Of a stretch of DNA of 64,000 nucleotides, positions 1 to 12,506 are shown one piece after another; within the stretch, counting starts at the first letter, position 1; each line of letters starts with the position of its first letter. Both the position numbers and the translations under genes were made by a program. The notes under the pieces were generated by a model that was not told where the DNA came from, did no database searches, and saw only the letters and a program-made list of their open reading frames with translations. The stretch spans positions 4,493,501-4,557,500 of the forward strand of contig NZ_CP108423.1 in the NCBI RefSeq assembly GCF_035917235.1, read 5' to 3'. The stretch is from Streptomyces sp. NBC_01294. Lineage in GTDB: Bacteria; Actinomycetota; Actinomycetes; Streptomycetales; Streptomycetaceae.

Positions 1-1
1 G

Positions 2-313
2 TCCAAGCCCCTGGTCATCCGTGACGACCTCCTGGTCAAGGTCCAGACCGCCGACCGGATCGGCACCGCGTCGGTGATCGAACAGCTCGAAGAACGGGCG
101 TCCGCCGCCGACGCCAAGATCGAACTCCTCGGCAAGGTGGCGCGCAAGATGCGCGGCGACCTGGACGAGGACGAGTTCCTGCTCCGGGGCGAGCGGATCG
201 GCGGGTACCTGACCTGCCTGCGCGGCCTGGCCTTCGAGCAGGGTCACCGGGACTGGTGCCGCCGGAGCGCGGCGATCCTCAGGGAAAGGCAGAAGAACCG
301 TGCCGAACGGTGA
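2..313 (+). CDS. Hypothetical protein, 5' end outside the window
   Basis: The reading frame is open from the left edge, so the start lies outside the window and 103 C-terminal residues are visible. They are charged and rich in Glu, Arg and Leu, probably helical (around ERASAADAKIELLGKVARK), and contain no motif I recognise. The stop overlaps the start of the following SGNH hydrolase by 14 bp, so the two are probably co-transcribed. The family cannot be named from this fragment. The frame has the GC-rich third positions of a real Streptomyces gene. Confidence 0.6.
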   Translation, partial: SKPLVIRDDLLVKVQTADRIGTASVIEQLEERASAADAKIELLGKVARKMRGDLDEDEFLLRGERIGGYLTCLRGLAFEQGHRDWCRRSAAILRERQKNRAER

Positions 314-1094
314 GTACCTGCGCTACGTCGCGCTGGGAGACAGCCAGACCGAGGGCCTCGGAGACGGGGACGACACGGTGGGCCTGCGCGGCTTCGCCGA
401 CCGGTTCGCCGGGCACCTCGCGGCCGTCAACCCCGGCCTCCAGTACGCCAATCTGGCCGTCCGGGGACGGCTCGCCGGCCAGGTCCGCGCCGAACAGCTG
501 GGCCCCGCCCTGGCCCTGCGCCCCGACGTGGCCACCGTCGTCGCCGGGGTCAACGACATGCTCCGGCCGCGGTTCGACGCAGAGGAGGTCGCCGGGCACC
601 TGGAGGAGATGTTCGCCGCGCTCACGGCCGCCGGGGCGCACGTGGTGACCGTGACCTTCCCCGACCTGGGCAAGGTGGTGCCCCTGGCCCGGCCCGTCGG
701 GGCCCGCATCGCCGACCTCAACGACCGGATCCGCGCCGCGGCCGCCCGGCACGGGGTCACGGTCGCCGAGACCGCCCGGCCGGCCGCCGTCGCCGACCCC
801 CGGATGTGGACCGAGGACCGGCTCCACGCCAGCTCTCTCGGCCACGAACGGATCGCCGCGGCCCTCGCCCACGCCATCGGCCTGCCCGGCAGCGACGACA
901 GCTGGACCCACGCGCTGCCGCCGCGGGCAGCCGCCACGGGCGGTTCGGCCCTGGCGGCCGAACTGCGCTGGGCGGCCGCGTTCCTCGGCCCCTGGCTGGG
1001 CCGCCGCCTGCGCGGCCGCTCCTCCGGAGACGGCCGCACCGCGAAGCGCCCGGCCCTGCTCCCGCTGGACGCCACGCCCTCGGACGCCTCCTAG
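300..1094 (+). CDS. SGNH/GDSL-family hydrolase
   Basis: This 264-residue protein has the serine hydrolase blocks of the SGNH superfamily. Block I is YVALGDSQTEG with the nucleophile Ser15. Block III is GVND at 83-86, whose Asn helps form the oxyanion hole. Block V is DRLH at 173-176, giving the Asp/His of the triad. The family cleaves ester bonds of lipids or acylated sugars; the substrate here cannot be predicted. There is no signal peptide, so it is probably cytoplasmic. The GTG start overlaps the previous gene, which suggests translational coupling. The C-terminal 60 residues after the catalytic His are Arg/Ala-rich and probably disordered. Its TAG stop overlaps the stop of the convergent downstream gene. 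Confidence 0.9.
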   Translation: MPNGEYLRYVALGDSQTEGLGDGDDTVGLRGFADRFAGHLAAVNPGLQYANLAVRGRLAGQVRAEQLGPALALRPDVATVVAGVNDMLRPRFDAEEVAGHLEEMFAALTAAGAHVVTVTFPDLGKVVPLARPVGARIADLNDRIRAAAARHGVTVAETARPAAVADPRMWTEDRLHASSLGHERIAAALAHAIGLPGSDDSWTHALPPRAAATGGSALAAELRWAAAFLGPWLGRRLRGRSSGDGRTAKRPALLPLDATPSDAS

Positions 1095-4000
1095 TCGAAC
1101 CAGCGGTCCCGCGCCAGTTCCGCCGTGCGGGACGGGTCCTCCAGCAGGGCCGCCACCTCGAAGCGGCGCGGCCACTGGCCCGCCGACCAGGCGAGGCCGG
1201 CCGCCACGCCCTCCAGCGTGGATGCGTGGAGGGTGCCGTCGGGGGTGCGGCGCCAGTCGAGCTCGGTGCCGCCCGCGACCAGCTCCTCGTGCTCGACGTA
1301 CGTCGCCGGCGTGGCCGGGCCCAGCAGGGCGCGCACCGACTCCGGGACCTCGTGCTCCTCGCCCGGCGTCGTCACCTCCGCCGGGACCGTCTCCGAGAGC
1401 CGGCGCACCTGCAGCAGCTCCGCGAGGTCCGCCGCACGGGACGGGGGGACCGGCAGCAGCGGCAGCCCCGCCGTCAGGGGCAGCAGGTCCGGGGCGTCCG
1501 CGATCACGGCGTCGGCCGCGTCCACCACGAGGACCTCGCCGTCCACCACCGCGCGCAGCTCGTCCGGGAGCGTGACCTGCTCCGGGTCCAGATCGGCCAG
1601 CGCGCCGTACAGGCCGTGCAGCTGGCGGCCCGTCACCTCGCGCTCCGGGTCCGCGAGACGGCCCAGCAGCTCGGCCGCGCCGCCGGGCTCGTCCAGCAGG
1701 GCCGGCACGGTGGTCCGTACGCCCAGGGCCCGCAGGACCTGCTCGTCCTCAAAGCCCGTGGCGTCCGCCGAGGTGTACAGGCCCGCCAGCAGCGGGTCGC
1801 CGCCCGCCGCGCGCAGACCCGCCGGGCGGCGGCCGTCGAGCACCGGGTGGTCGCGCAGCCACCAGGCGGTGTACGGGCGCACCGACTGCGTGGTGCCGTC
1901 CGGCAGCAGGATGCGCACGGGCTGGGTCAGCGCGTCTCGCAGCGGCGGCTGCGCGAGCATCGCCAGGGCCTGCGGCCAGCAGTCGTCGTCGACCAGGTCG
2001 AGGTCGCGGACGGCGACCAGCTCGGTCGCCACCGGCGGGACGGGGGTGTCCGGCAGCTGGTCCAGCACGTCCTCGCACCACACGTCGACCGCGTCCAGCA
2101 GCCCCGCGTCGTCGGGCTCGGCGAAGTCCCCCTCGCGGGGCTCCAGTTCGTCCGGGTCCAGGACCACGTCGGTGGCTCGCACCAGCTGGAAGGTCGCCAG
2201 CACCCCGCAGGCGGTCAGCGGGCCCTCGCCCCACCGCTGCGCCAGGTCGACGTCCACGTACGGGACCTCGTCCTCGCGGATGACCGAGGCGAGCGGCGAG
2301 CCCGGCAGCAGCAGTTCGCCCGCCGGGGTCAGTTCCCCGTCCTCGTCCGGGAGGGCCAGCGCACCCAGCCACGGCTCGTCGCCCGGCGCCAGGTCCGCGT
2401 CCCGGACCAGCCCGAGGACCACCTCGGCCAGCTCGTCGGCGTCCAGGGCGTCCGCGTCCTCGTCCCAGATCTCCCCGGCGTCGAGGGAGCCGGCGACGGC
2501 GGCCCGCACCTGCGGGGTCGTCAGGACGGCCCGCGCCGTGGCCGGCAGTGCGCCGAGCTTCTCCAGCAGCGGGTGGGCCGCGTCCGGGTGGGCCACCTTG
2601 AGCCCCAGGCGGGCCAGGTCCGCGGGCGTCTCCACGGAGGGCAGCAGGATGTGCCGCGGGCCGATCGCGGTACGGCCGTCGGCGAGCGGCACGGGCAGCC
2701 CGGACAGCCGGTCGGGGTCCACGCCGGCGAGGGAGTCGTAGAGGCGGTGCCACCAGTCGGGGGTCCGCTCGATGCCCGCGATCCGCTCGATGGCGTCGCC
2801 CAGCGGGAGCCGGCCCACGCCCAGGGTGCGCAGCTCGGCGCGGCGCTCCAGGCCCGCCGGCAGCAGCGTCGGCAGGACCTCGGCGAGGACGCGTACGGTG
2901 TCGGTCCCCGCGCCCTCCACCACCTCGGCCTCGAAGGGGCGCAGGGCGCTGCGCTCCTCCGCGTGCTCGGGCGGCGCGGCCGGTTCGAGGAAGGCCGTAC
3001 GGGGGAGCCGCCGCAGGATCGCGCCGCGCAGGGCCCCGTCCAGCTCGCCCTTGCCGAGCGGGCCGGGGACCAGGTCCACGAGGGCGGTGGTCACCGGGTC
3101 CCAGGCGCCGAGGAGTTCGGCGTACGCGTCGGCCGCGCGCTCCACGAGGAAGTCGGTCAGCGGTCCGGGTGCGGGGTGCCGGCGGGTGGTGTCCAGCGGC
3201 AGGGTCGCGATGAGCAGCGCGGGGATGCCCAGCGGCTCGTCGGTCGGCGTCGGCGCGTGCACGACCGGCGCGGTGACCGGGCGCATCGGCGCGCCCTCGG
3301 CGTCGACGGGCACGGCCCAGGACACCGCCCAGGCGGGACGCAGCCGCTCCTCCACGGGCCGGTCGGCGAGCAGCGCCCGCTCGATGGGGCCGCCGTGGCG
3401 CACGGTGCGCCAGCGGTTCGTGCCCGTGCCGGCCGCCGTGGTGTCCTCGATGACGGTGTACGGGCCCTCCTCGCGGCGCTGCAGCGTGCGGGTGCCCCCG
3501 GCCTGGGTCTCCACGACGACCTCCCGCAGCCCCGGCAGGGTGAGCAGCAGCGCGTCGTCGATGGCCGCCAGCAGCCGCTCCGCCAGATCCTCGGCGGCGG
3601 CGTCGCGCAGCGGGAGGACCACGACGGTGTCGTAGCCCTCGGGCGCGGTGCCCTCGGCGGGCAACGGGAGCCGCAGCAGCGGGACGTGCCCGTCGCGGCG
3701 GCGCAGCTCGTCGCCGAGGCCGGGGCTGCCGACGGCGGCCTCCCGGGCCAGCTCGCGGGCCTCGGCCAGGGACCAGCGGACACCGCCGTGCCGGCCGAGC
3801 ACCGCGGGCTCGTCGGTGACGGCGAGGACGGCCGCGAAGCCGACGCCGAAGCGGCCGACGCTGTCGCCGGCGGACTCCCGCTTGGCGGAGGCGCGCAGGG
3901 TGCTCAGCGACTCCACGCCCGTCGCGTCCAGCGGGGCACCGGTGTTGGCGACGGCCAGCAGCGCGTGCCCGTTCTCGCCCTCGTGCAGGGTGAGCCGCAG

Positions 4001-4222
4001 CCGGCCGGGCACCTTGGCCCGGGCCGCGGCGTCGGCGGCGTTCTGCGCCAGCTCGACGACGAGCCGGTCCCGGTAGCCGCCGAGCGCGAGGTCCTCCTCG
4101 GCGTTGGCGTCCTCGCGGAAACGGGCCGGTCCCGCACCCCAGGCGTCGAGCACCCCGCGCCGCAGCCGGGCCGTGCCGAAGGGGTCCACACCGCTCTGGG
4201 CCGCCGTCACTCGCACGCTCAC
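1091..4222 (-). CDS. Sacsin-type GHKL ATPase-domain protein
   Basis: A protein of 1043 residues with an Hsp90-like (GHKL) ATP-binding fold at the N-terminus. It has the N-box ELAQNAADA (57-65), a G1-like VANTG (91-95) and the glycine-rich G2 lid GRFGVGF (123-129). This matches the sacsin N-terminal ATP-binding-like family found as single-copy genes in actinomycetes. The remaining 800 residues show no motif I can name. The frame is open to 4336, but GTG at 4222 is chosen because GGAGG lies about 8 nt upstream of it. The product may be a chaperone-like ATPase; its role is unknown. The 3' end is tail-to-tail with the SGNH hydrolase, the two stops sharing the palindrome CTAG. Confidence 0.85.
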   Translation of the reverse strand: MSVRVTAAQSGVDPFGTARLRRGVLDAWGAGPARFREDANAEEDLALGGYRDRLVVELAQNAADAAARAKVPGRLRLTLHEGENGHALLAVANTGAPLDATGVESLSTLRASAKRESAGDSVGRFGVGFAAVLAVTDEPAVLGRHGGVRWSLAEARELAREAAVGSPGLGDELRRRDGHVPLLRLPLPAEGTAPEGYDTVVVLPLRDAAAEDLAERLLAAIDDALLLTLPGLREVVVETQAGGTRTLQRREEGPYTVIEDTTAAGTGTNRWRTVRHGGPIERALLADRPVEERLRPAWAVSWAVPVDAEGAPMRPVTAPVVHAPTPTDEPLGIPALLIATLPLDTTRRHPAPGPLTDFLVERAADAYAELLGAWDPVTTALVDLVPGPLGKGELDGALRGAILRRLPRTAFLEPAAPPEHAEERSALRPFEAEVVEGAGTDTVRVLAEVLPTLLPAGLERRAELRTLGVGRLPLGDAIERIAGIERTPDWWHRLYDSLAGVDPDRLSGLPVPLADGRTAIGPRHILLPSVETPADLARLGLKVAHPDAAHPLLEKLGALPATARAVLTTPQVRAAVAGSLDAGEIWDEDADALDADELAEVVLGLVRDADLAPGDEPWLGALALPDEDGELTPAGELLLPGSPLASVIREDEVPYVDVDLAQRWGEGPLTACGVLATFQLVRATDVVLDPDELEPREGDFAEPDDAGLLDAVDVWCEDVLDQLPDTPVPPVATELVAVRDLDLVDDDCWPQALAMLAQPPLRDALTQPVRILLPDGTTQSVRPYTAWWLRDHPVLDGRRPAGLRAAGGDPLLAGLYTSADATGFEDEQVLRALGVRTTVPALLDEPGGAAELLGRLADPEREVTGRQLHGLYGALADLDPEQVTLPDELRAVVDGEVLVVDAADAVIADAPDLLPLTAGLPLLPVPPSRAADLAELLQVRRLSETVPAEVTTPGEEHEVPESVRALLGPATPATYVEHEELVAGGTELDWRRTPDGTLHASTLEGVAAGLAWSAGQWPRRFEVAALLEDPSRTAELARDRWFD

Positions 4223-4311
4223 GCCGCTGCCTCCAAGAATTGCCGTACCCGGACTCCTGCAAGGTAGCGCGTACGGGACCACACCCTCCCCGTGAGGTGG
4301 GCGAACACGAC

Positions 4312-4346
4312 GGAGCCCCCGGCGACACGAGGTCACCGGGGGCTCC
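4312..4346 (-). terminator. Hairpin terminator of serC
   Basis: Perfect 11-bp stem GGAGCCCCCGG/CCGGGGGCTCC with a 13-nt loop, starting 12 nt after the serC stop on the minus strand. There is no U-tract, as is usual for Streptomyces terminators. Confidence 0.7.
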
Positions 4347-4357
4347 GCGGCCGGTCC

Positions 4358-8519
<4,162 letters not shown>

Positions 8520-8566
8520 GGCAAGACCTGCGGCAACACTCCTTACGAACCCCTTAATCTGGATAT

Positions 8567-9586
8567 ATGCCCGCCCCCTCCTCGTCCCCCGCTCCGGCCG
8601 CCGCCACCGGCGGCCGCGACGCCACATCCGGCGCTGCCCCGGCCTCCGCCCCGGCTTCCGCCCCGGCTTCCGCCCCGGCTTCCGCGTCGGCTTCCGCGTC
8701 GGCCCCGCCGCCCGCCCAGGACCGCGGCCGCGGCCTCGGTCCGGTCGCGCTGGTGATCTCGGCGGGGATCTCGGTGCAGTTCGGCGCCGCCCTCGCGGTC
8801 ATGATCATGCCGAGGGCCGGCGCGGCGGGCGTCGTCACGCTGCGCCTCGCGGCCGCCGCGCTCGTGCTGCTGCTCCTGTGCCGCCCCACGGTCCGCGGCT
8901 ACTCCCGCTCCGACTGGGGCACGGTGCTCGCCTTCGGCGTCGCCCTCGCCGGGATGAACGGGCTCTTCTACCAGGCCATCGACCGGATCCCGCTCGGTCC
9001 GGCCGTCACCCTGGAGGTCCTCGGGCCGCTCGCCCTGTCCGTCATCGTCTCCCGGCGCCTGGTGAACGTGCTCTGGGCCGGCCTCGCCCTCGGCGGCGTG
9101 GTCCTGCTCTCCGGGCACGGCGGGGGCGGCCTCGGTTTCGGCTCCCTCGACCCGCTGGGCGCGGCCTTCGCACTCGGGGCGGGCGCGATGTGGGCGGCGT
9201 ACATCGTCTTCAGCGCGCGCACCGGCCGCCGCTTCCCGCAGGCCGACGGCCTGGCCCTGGCGATGGCGGTGGCCGCGGTCCTCTCGCTGCCGCTCGGCGT
9301 CATCGAGGCCGGCTCGGACCTGCTGGTGCCGAGCACCCTCGCGCTGGGCCTCGGGGTCGCCGTACTGTCCTCCGTGCTGCCCTACACGCTGGAAATGCTC
9401 GCCCTGCGGCGGATGCCGGCCCCGACCTTCGCGATCCTGATGAGCCTGGAGCCGGCCATCGCCGCCACCGCGGGCTTCCTCGTCCTGAACCAGGCCATGT
9501 CCGCACTGGACGCCCTGGCCATCGCCCTCGTGATCGCGGCCAGCATGGGCGCGGTCCGTTCCCAGATCCGGAAGCAGGCCCCCTGA
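8567..9586 (+). CDS. EamA-family (DMT superfamily) transporter, RhtA-like
   Basis: A 339-residue integral membrane protein with about ten hydrophobic segments in two EamA repeats, e.g. VALVISAGISVQFGAALAVM and ALVIAASMGAV. The family exports amino acids or other small metabolites (RhtA/YddG type); the substrate here is not determined. The first 50 residues are a hydrophilic Pro/Ala/Ser tail encoded by 12-bp repeats (ASAP units, about 8646-8710). The ATG at 8567 has no clear Shine-Dalgarno, so the true start could lie nearer the first membrane helix. The stop overlaps the next gene (TGATG). Confidence 0.85.
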   Translation: MPAPSSSPAPAAATGGRDATSGAAPASAPASAPASAPASASASASAPPPAQDRGRGLGPVALVISAGISVQFGAALAVMIMPRAGAAGVVTLRLAAAALVLLLLCRPTVRGYSRSDWGTVLAFGVALAGMNGLFYQAIDRIPLGPAVTLEVLGPLALSVIVSRRLVNVLWAGLALGGVVLLSGHGGGGLGFGSLDPLGAAFALGAGAMWAAYIVFSARTGRRFPQADGLALAMAVAAVLSLPLGVIEAGSDLLVPSTLALGLGVAVLSSVLPYTLEMLALRRMPAPTFAILMSLEPAIAATAGFLVLNQAMSALDALAIALVIAASMGAVRSQIRKQAP

Positions 9587-9942
9587 TGGACGTCGTCACC
9601 TACCTGGCCGGGGTCCCCGAGGCCCGCCGCCCGGCCCTCGTCCGACTGCGGGAGCTGTGCCTCGCGGAACTGACGGGCTTCGAGGAGACCATCGCGTACG
9701 GGATGCCCGTGTACGTGCGGCCGGGGGAGACCGAGGGGGAGATCGCCTGGGCGAACCAGAAGCAGTACATCTCCTTCTACCTGATGCGCACGGACGTACG
9801 GGACGCCTTCACGGACCGCCTGGCCGCCCACGACATGGGCAAGGCCTGCCTGCGCTTCCGCCGCCCGGACACCATGGACTTCACCCTGGTCCGCGACCTC
9901 CTGCGCGCGACGGCCCAGGCGGGCCCGGGCCAGGTCTGCTGA
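9586..9942 (+). CDS. DUF1801 (YdhG-like) domain protein
   Basis: A small 118-residue protein of the DUF1801/YdhG fold, related to frataxin-like iron chaperone annotations. Conserved features are the internal GFEETIAYGMPVY and the C-terminal CLRFRRPDTMDFTLVRDLL. The biochemical role is not established. The ATG overlaps the stop of the EamA gene, so the two are translationally coupled. It is followed by two 21-bp direct repeats and a hairpin that probably ends the operon. Confidence 0.8.
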   Translation: MDVVTYLAGVPEARRPALVRLRELCLAELTGFEETIAYGMPVYVRPGETEGEIAWANQKQYISFYLMRTDVRDAFTDRLAAHDMGKACLRFRRPDTMDFTLVRDLLRATAQAGPGQVC

Positions 9943-9960
9943 CAGCGCCCGCAACGGCGG

Positions 9961-10002
9961 CCACGGTCGCTTCCTGCCCGGCCACGGTCACTTCCTGCCC
10001 GG
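9961..10002 (+). repeat. 21-bp direct repeat, two copies
   Basis: Two adjacent copies of CCACGGTCGCTTCCTGCCCG(G) at 9961-9981 and 9982-10002, differing at one base. They sit just after the DUF1801 gene and immediately upstream of the ECF41-type promoter. Confidence 0.9.
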
Positions 10003-10022
10003 CCGTGTCACAGACGGCCGGG
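9998..10022 (+). terminator. Hairpin, possible terminator overlapping the -35 element
   Basis: Perfect 9-bp stem CCCGGCCGT/ACGGCCGGG with loop GTCACAG. It could end the EamA-DUF1801 operon. The same bases carry the -35 element of the next promoter, so part of the symmetry may serve that function instead. Confidence 0.45.
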
Positions 10023-10032
10023 CTGTCTCGTC
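10006..10032 (+). promoter_or_regulatory. ECF41-type promoter of the epimerase-sigma operon
   Basis: TGTCACA at 10006-10012 and CGTC at 10029-10032, separated by 16 bp. This is the promoter pattern published for ECF41 sigma factors, placed 43-69 bp upstream of the epimerase ATG. The second gene of the operon encodes an ECF41 sigma factor, so autoregulation is the natural reading. Confidence 0.75.
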
Positions 10033-10063
10033 CCGTGTGCGGAGACACGCTCCGCACACGGGA
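10031..10063 (+). promoter_or_regulatory. 13-bp perfect inverted repeat over the epimerase leader
   Basis: TCCCGTGTGCGGA and TCCGCACACGGGA flank a 7-bp spacer. The left arm overlaps the -10 element and the expected transcription start. The right arm reaches the ribosome binding site GGAAGG (10061-10066). It could be an operator, or a hairpin masking the ribosome binding site if transcription starts further upstream. Confidence 0.55.
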
Positions 10064-10074
10064 AGGTGACGATC

Positions 10075-11004
10075 ATGCGGGTATTCGTGGCGGGTGGGAC
10101 CGGGGTCCTGGGACGGCGGCTGGTGCCGCAGCTCGTGGCACGGGGGCACCAGGTGACGGCCACGACGACGAGCGCGGCCAAGCTGGGCCTGCTGGCCGAG
10201 CTGGGCGCGGACGGCGTCGTGATGGACGGGCTGGACGCGATGGCGGTCGGTGAGGCGGTGGCCGCGGCGCGGCCGGACGCGATCGTGCACCAGATGACCG
10301 CGATCTCCCCGGCGCACGCGGGCAAGCCCGACATGAAGCACCCCGACCGGTGGTTCGCCACCACGATCCGGCTGCGCCGCGAGGGCACCGACCACCTGCT
10401 GGCCGCGGCCGGGGCGACCGGCGTGTCCCACGTCGTCGCGCAGGGCTACGCCTCGTGGAACGGCATCCGCGAGGGCGGTTGGGTCAAGACCGAGGAGGAC
10501 CCGCTGGACCCGGGCCCGGCGGGCGCCCGGCAGGGGGCGGAGGCGGTCCGGTACGTGGAGGACGTCGTCGTCAAGGCCGGTGGGGCGGTCCTGCGCTACG
10601 GCGGGCTCTACGGGCCGGGTGCCACCGACGACCAGGTCGAGCTCGTGCGCAAGCGGCAGTTCCCGCTGGTCGGGGGCGGCGCCGGCCACTTCTCGTGGGT
10701 GCACCTCGACGACGCGGCGAGCGCCACGGTCCTGGCCGTGGAGCAGCGGGTCCAGGGCGTGTTCAACATCGTCGACGACGAACCGGCGCCGGCCGGCGCG
10801 TGGTTGCCGTACCTCGCGGAGTGCGCGGGGGCGAAGCGGCCGATGCGGGTCCCGGCGTGGCTGGCCCGGCTGCTGGCCCGGGAGGCGGCGGTGACGATGA
10901 TGACCGAGGGCCGCGGCTTCTCCAACGCCAAGGCCAAGCGGGAACTCGGCTGGGAGCTGCGCCACCCGTCCTGGCGCCAGGGATTCAAGGAGGAGCTGGC
11001 ATGA
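10075..11004 (+). CDS. NAD(P)-binding epimerase/dehydratase (COE-type partner of ECF41)
   Basis: A 309-residue extended SDR with Rossmann motif VFVAGGTGVLGRRL at the N-terminus. Around residues 185-190 the GLYGPGATD segment is typical of the family. The strict YxxxK pair is not obvious, as in many atypical NAD-dependent epimerases. ATG 10075 is chosen over an upstream GTG because GGAAGG lies 9 nt before it. The stop overlaps the sigma gene (ATGA). ECF41 sigma factors are known to be paired with carboxymuconolactone decarboxylases, oxidoreductases or epimerases, and this gene fits that role. The substrate is unknown. Confidence 0.88.
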   Translation: MRVFVAGGTGVLGRRLVPQLVARGHQVTATTTSAAKLGLLAELGADGVVMDGLDAMAVGEAVAAARPDAIVHQMTAISPAHAGKPDMKHPDRWFATTIRLRREGTDHLLAAAGATGVSHVVAQGYASWNGIREGGWVKTEEDPLDPGPAGARQGAEAVRYVEDVVVKAGGAVLRYGGLYGPGATDDQVELVRKRQFPLVGGGAGHFSWVHLDDAASATVLAVEQRVQGVFNIVDDEPAPAGAWLPYLAECAGAKRPMRVPAWLARLLAREAAVTMMTEGRGFSNAKAKRELGWELRHPSWRQGFKEELA

Positions 11005-11933
11005 CCCGGACCGAGGAGTTCGAGGAGCTGCGGCCGCTGCTGTTCTCGATCGCGTACCGGATCCTGGGCAGCGTGAGCGAGGCCGAGGACGCGGTCCAGG
11101 AGGCCTGGCTGCGCTTCGCGGGCACCCCGACGCAGCCGGCGTCGACCAAGGCGTTCCTCTCGGCCGTCGTGACCCGGATATCGATCGACGTGCTGCGCTC
11201 GGCCCGCGTCCGGCGGGAGGAGTACGTCGGGCCGTGGTTCCCCGAGCCGCTGCTGACCGACCCCTACGAGGACCCGGCGCGGTCGGCGGAGCTGGCCGAC
11301 TCGGTGTCGATGGCGGCCCTGTTGCTGCTGGAGCGGCTCAGCCCGCTCGAACGGGCGGTCTTCGTGCTGCGCGAGGTGTTCGGGTACGGATTCCCCGAGG
11401 TCGCGTCGGCCGTGGGCCGCACGGAGGCGGCGTGCCGCCAGCTCGCGGTGCGGGCGCGGCGCCACATGGAGGCGGGCCGGCCCCGGTTCGACGCGGACCG
11501 CAGGGAGCGCGAGGAACTCGCCGGACGGTTCTTCGACGCCTTCAGCGAGGGGGACGTCGACGGGCTGCGGGAGCTGCTCGCCGCGGATGTGGCGATGGTC
11601 GGGGACAGCGGCGGCAAGGCCCCGCAGTGGGGGACGGGCGTCTTCGGCGCCGAGAAGGTGGCCCGGCTGCTGGCCGCGATCGTCACGCCGTTCGTCCGGA
11701 TCGGCGGCGCGGTGGAACCGCACGAGGTCAACGGGCAGCCGGGTGCGGTCTTCCGCGACCGGGACGGCAAGGTCATCAACACCCTGGCGCTCGACATCCT
11801 CGACGGACGGATCCAGGCGATCCGCTCGGTGGCCAACCCCGACAAGCTCGGGCACGTGGGCCCGGTCGCGGACGGCTGGGCGGTCAGCCGCGAGGCGCAG
11901 CGCGCCCGCCGGGCGGACCGGCCCGCGGACTGA
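11001..11933 (+). CDS. ECF41-family RNA polymerase sigma factor (SigJ-like)
   Basis: A 310-residue sigma factor with region 2 (LLFSIAYRILGSVSEAEDAVQEAWLRF), region 4 (SPLERAVFVLREVFGYGFPEVASAVG) and a SnoaL-like C-terminal extension. All three ECF41 signatures are present: WFPEP at 79-83 (consensus WLPEP), DSGGK near 201 (consensus DGGGK) and NPDKL near 280. In this family the C-terminal domain acts as an internal anti-sigma module, so there is no separate anti-sigma gene. ATG 11001 overlaps the stop of the epimerase gene. Together with the upstream TGTCACA-N16-CGTC promoter this makes a self-contained regulatory unit. Confidence 0.93.
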   Translation: MTRTEEFEELRPLLFSIAYRILGSVSEAEDAVQEAWLRFAGTPTQPASTKAFLSAVVTRISIDVLRSARVRREEYVGPWFPEPLLTDPYEDPARSAELADSVSMAALLLLERLSPLERAVFVLREVFGYGFPEVASAVGRTEAACRQLAVRARRHMEAGRPRFDADRREREELAGRFFDAFSEGDVDGLRELLAADVAMVGDSGGKAPQWGTGVFGAEKVARLLAAIVTPFVRIGGAVEPHEVNGQPGAVFRDRDGKVINTLALDILDGRIQAIRSVANPDKLGHVGPVADGWAVSREAQRARRADRPAD

Positions 11934-11952
11934 CCGCGAGAGCCGCCCGCCG

Positions 11953-12020
11953 AGATCCGCCGAGGTCGTCGAGGTCGTCGAGGTCGTCGAGGTCCGCCGG
12001 GGTCGTCGAGTTCGTCGACG
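11953..12020 (+). repeat. 9-bp tandem repeat (GTCGTCGAG)n
   Basis: Imperfect array of GTCGTCGAG/GTCCGCCGG units between the sigma factor and AraC genes. It lies in the AraC upstream region; I see no other element in this gap. Confidence 0.85.
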
Positions 12021-12076
12021 CCTCGGCGGGCGGCCGGCCCACAGGGCACGCCCGGACGCCGTGGGATGCTGGGCGC

Positions 12077-12496
12077 ATGACCTTGGAGGACCTGGTACGG
12101 CTGCGCCGTGCCCGGGACGTGATGGACCGCGACTACGCACAGCCCCTGAACGTTCCCGCGCTGGCGAGCGTCGCCCTCATGTCGCCCGGGCACTTCTCCC
12201 GCAGTTTCCGGGCCGCCTACGGGGAGACGCCGTACAGCTACCTGATGACCCGCCGCGTCGAGCGGGCGAAGGCGCTGCTGCGCCGGGGCGACATGAGCGT
12301 GACCGACGTCTGCTTCGCGGTCGGCTGCACCTCGCTGGGGTCGTTCAGCACCCGCTTCACCGAGCTCGTCGGCGAGAGCCCCAGCGTCTACCGGGCCCGC
12401 CGCCACGACGCCGGCGCCGCGATACCGGCGTGCGTCGCCAAGATCTTCACCAGACCGGTCAGGAACGGAGGAGCGGAAACCGGCGTCGCCTCGTAG
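12077..12496 (+). CDS. AraC-family transcriptional regulator (DNA-binding domain only)
   Basis: A 139-residue protein consisting almost entirely of the double helix-turn-helix of the AraC/XylS family. Helices lie around NVPALASVALMSPGHFSRSF and DVCFAVGCTSLGSFSTRF, followed by the conserved GESPSVYR. It lacks a ligand-binding domain, resembling small AraC proteins such as SoxS. It lies 10 bp upstream of a glyoxalase/VOC gene and probably controls it, an arrangement common in actinomycetes. ATG 12077 begins the conserved region; the longer open frame upstream is the sigma gene read in another frame. Confidence 0.9.
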   Translation: MTLEDLVRLRRARDVMDRDYAQPLNVPALASVALMSPGHFSRSFRAAYGETPYSYLMTRRVERAKALLRRGDMSVTDVCFAVGCTSLGSFSTRFTELVGESPSVYRARRHDAGAAIPACVAKIFTRPVRNGGAETGVAS

Positions 12497-12506
12497 CGTC
12501 GAAGGC

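Noticed and set aside
806..4267. Very long open frame on the plus strand opposite the sacsin-type gene
   Set aside because: Arg/Gly/Gln-rich translation without motifs; it mirrors the real minus-strand gene and reflects high GC.
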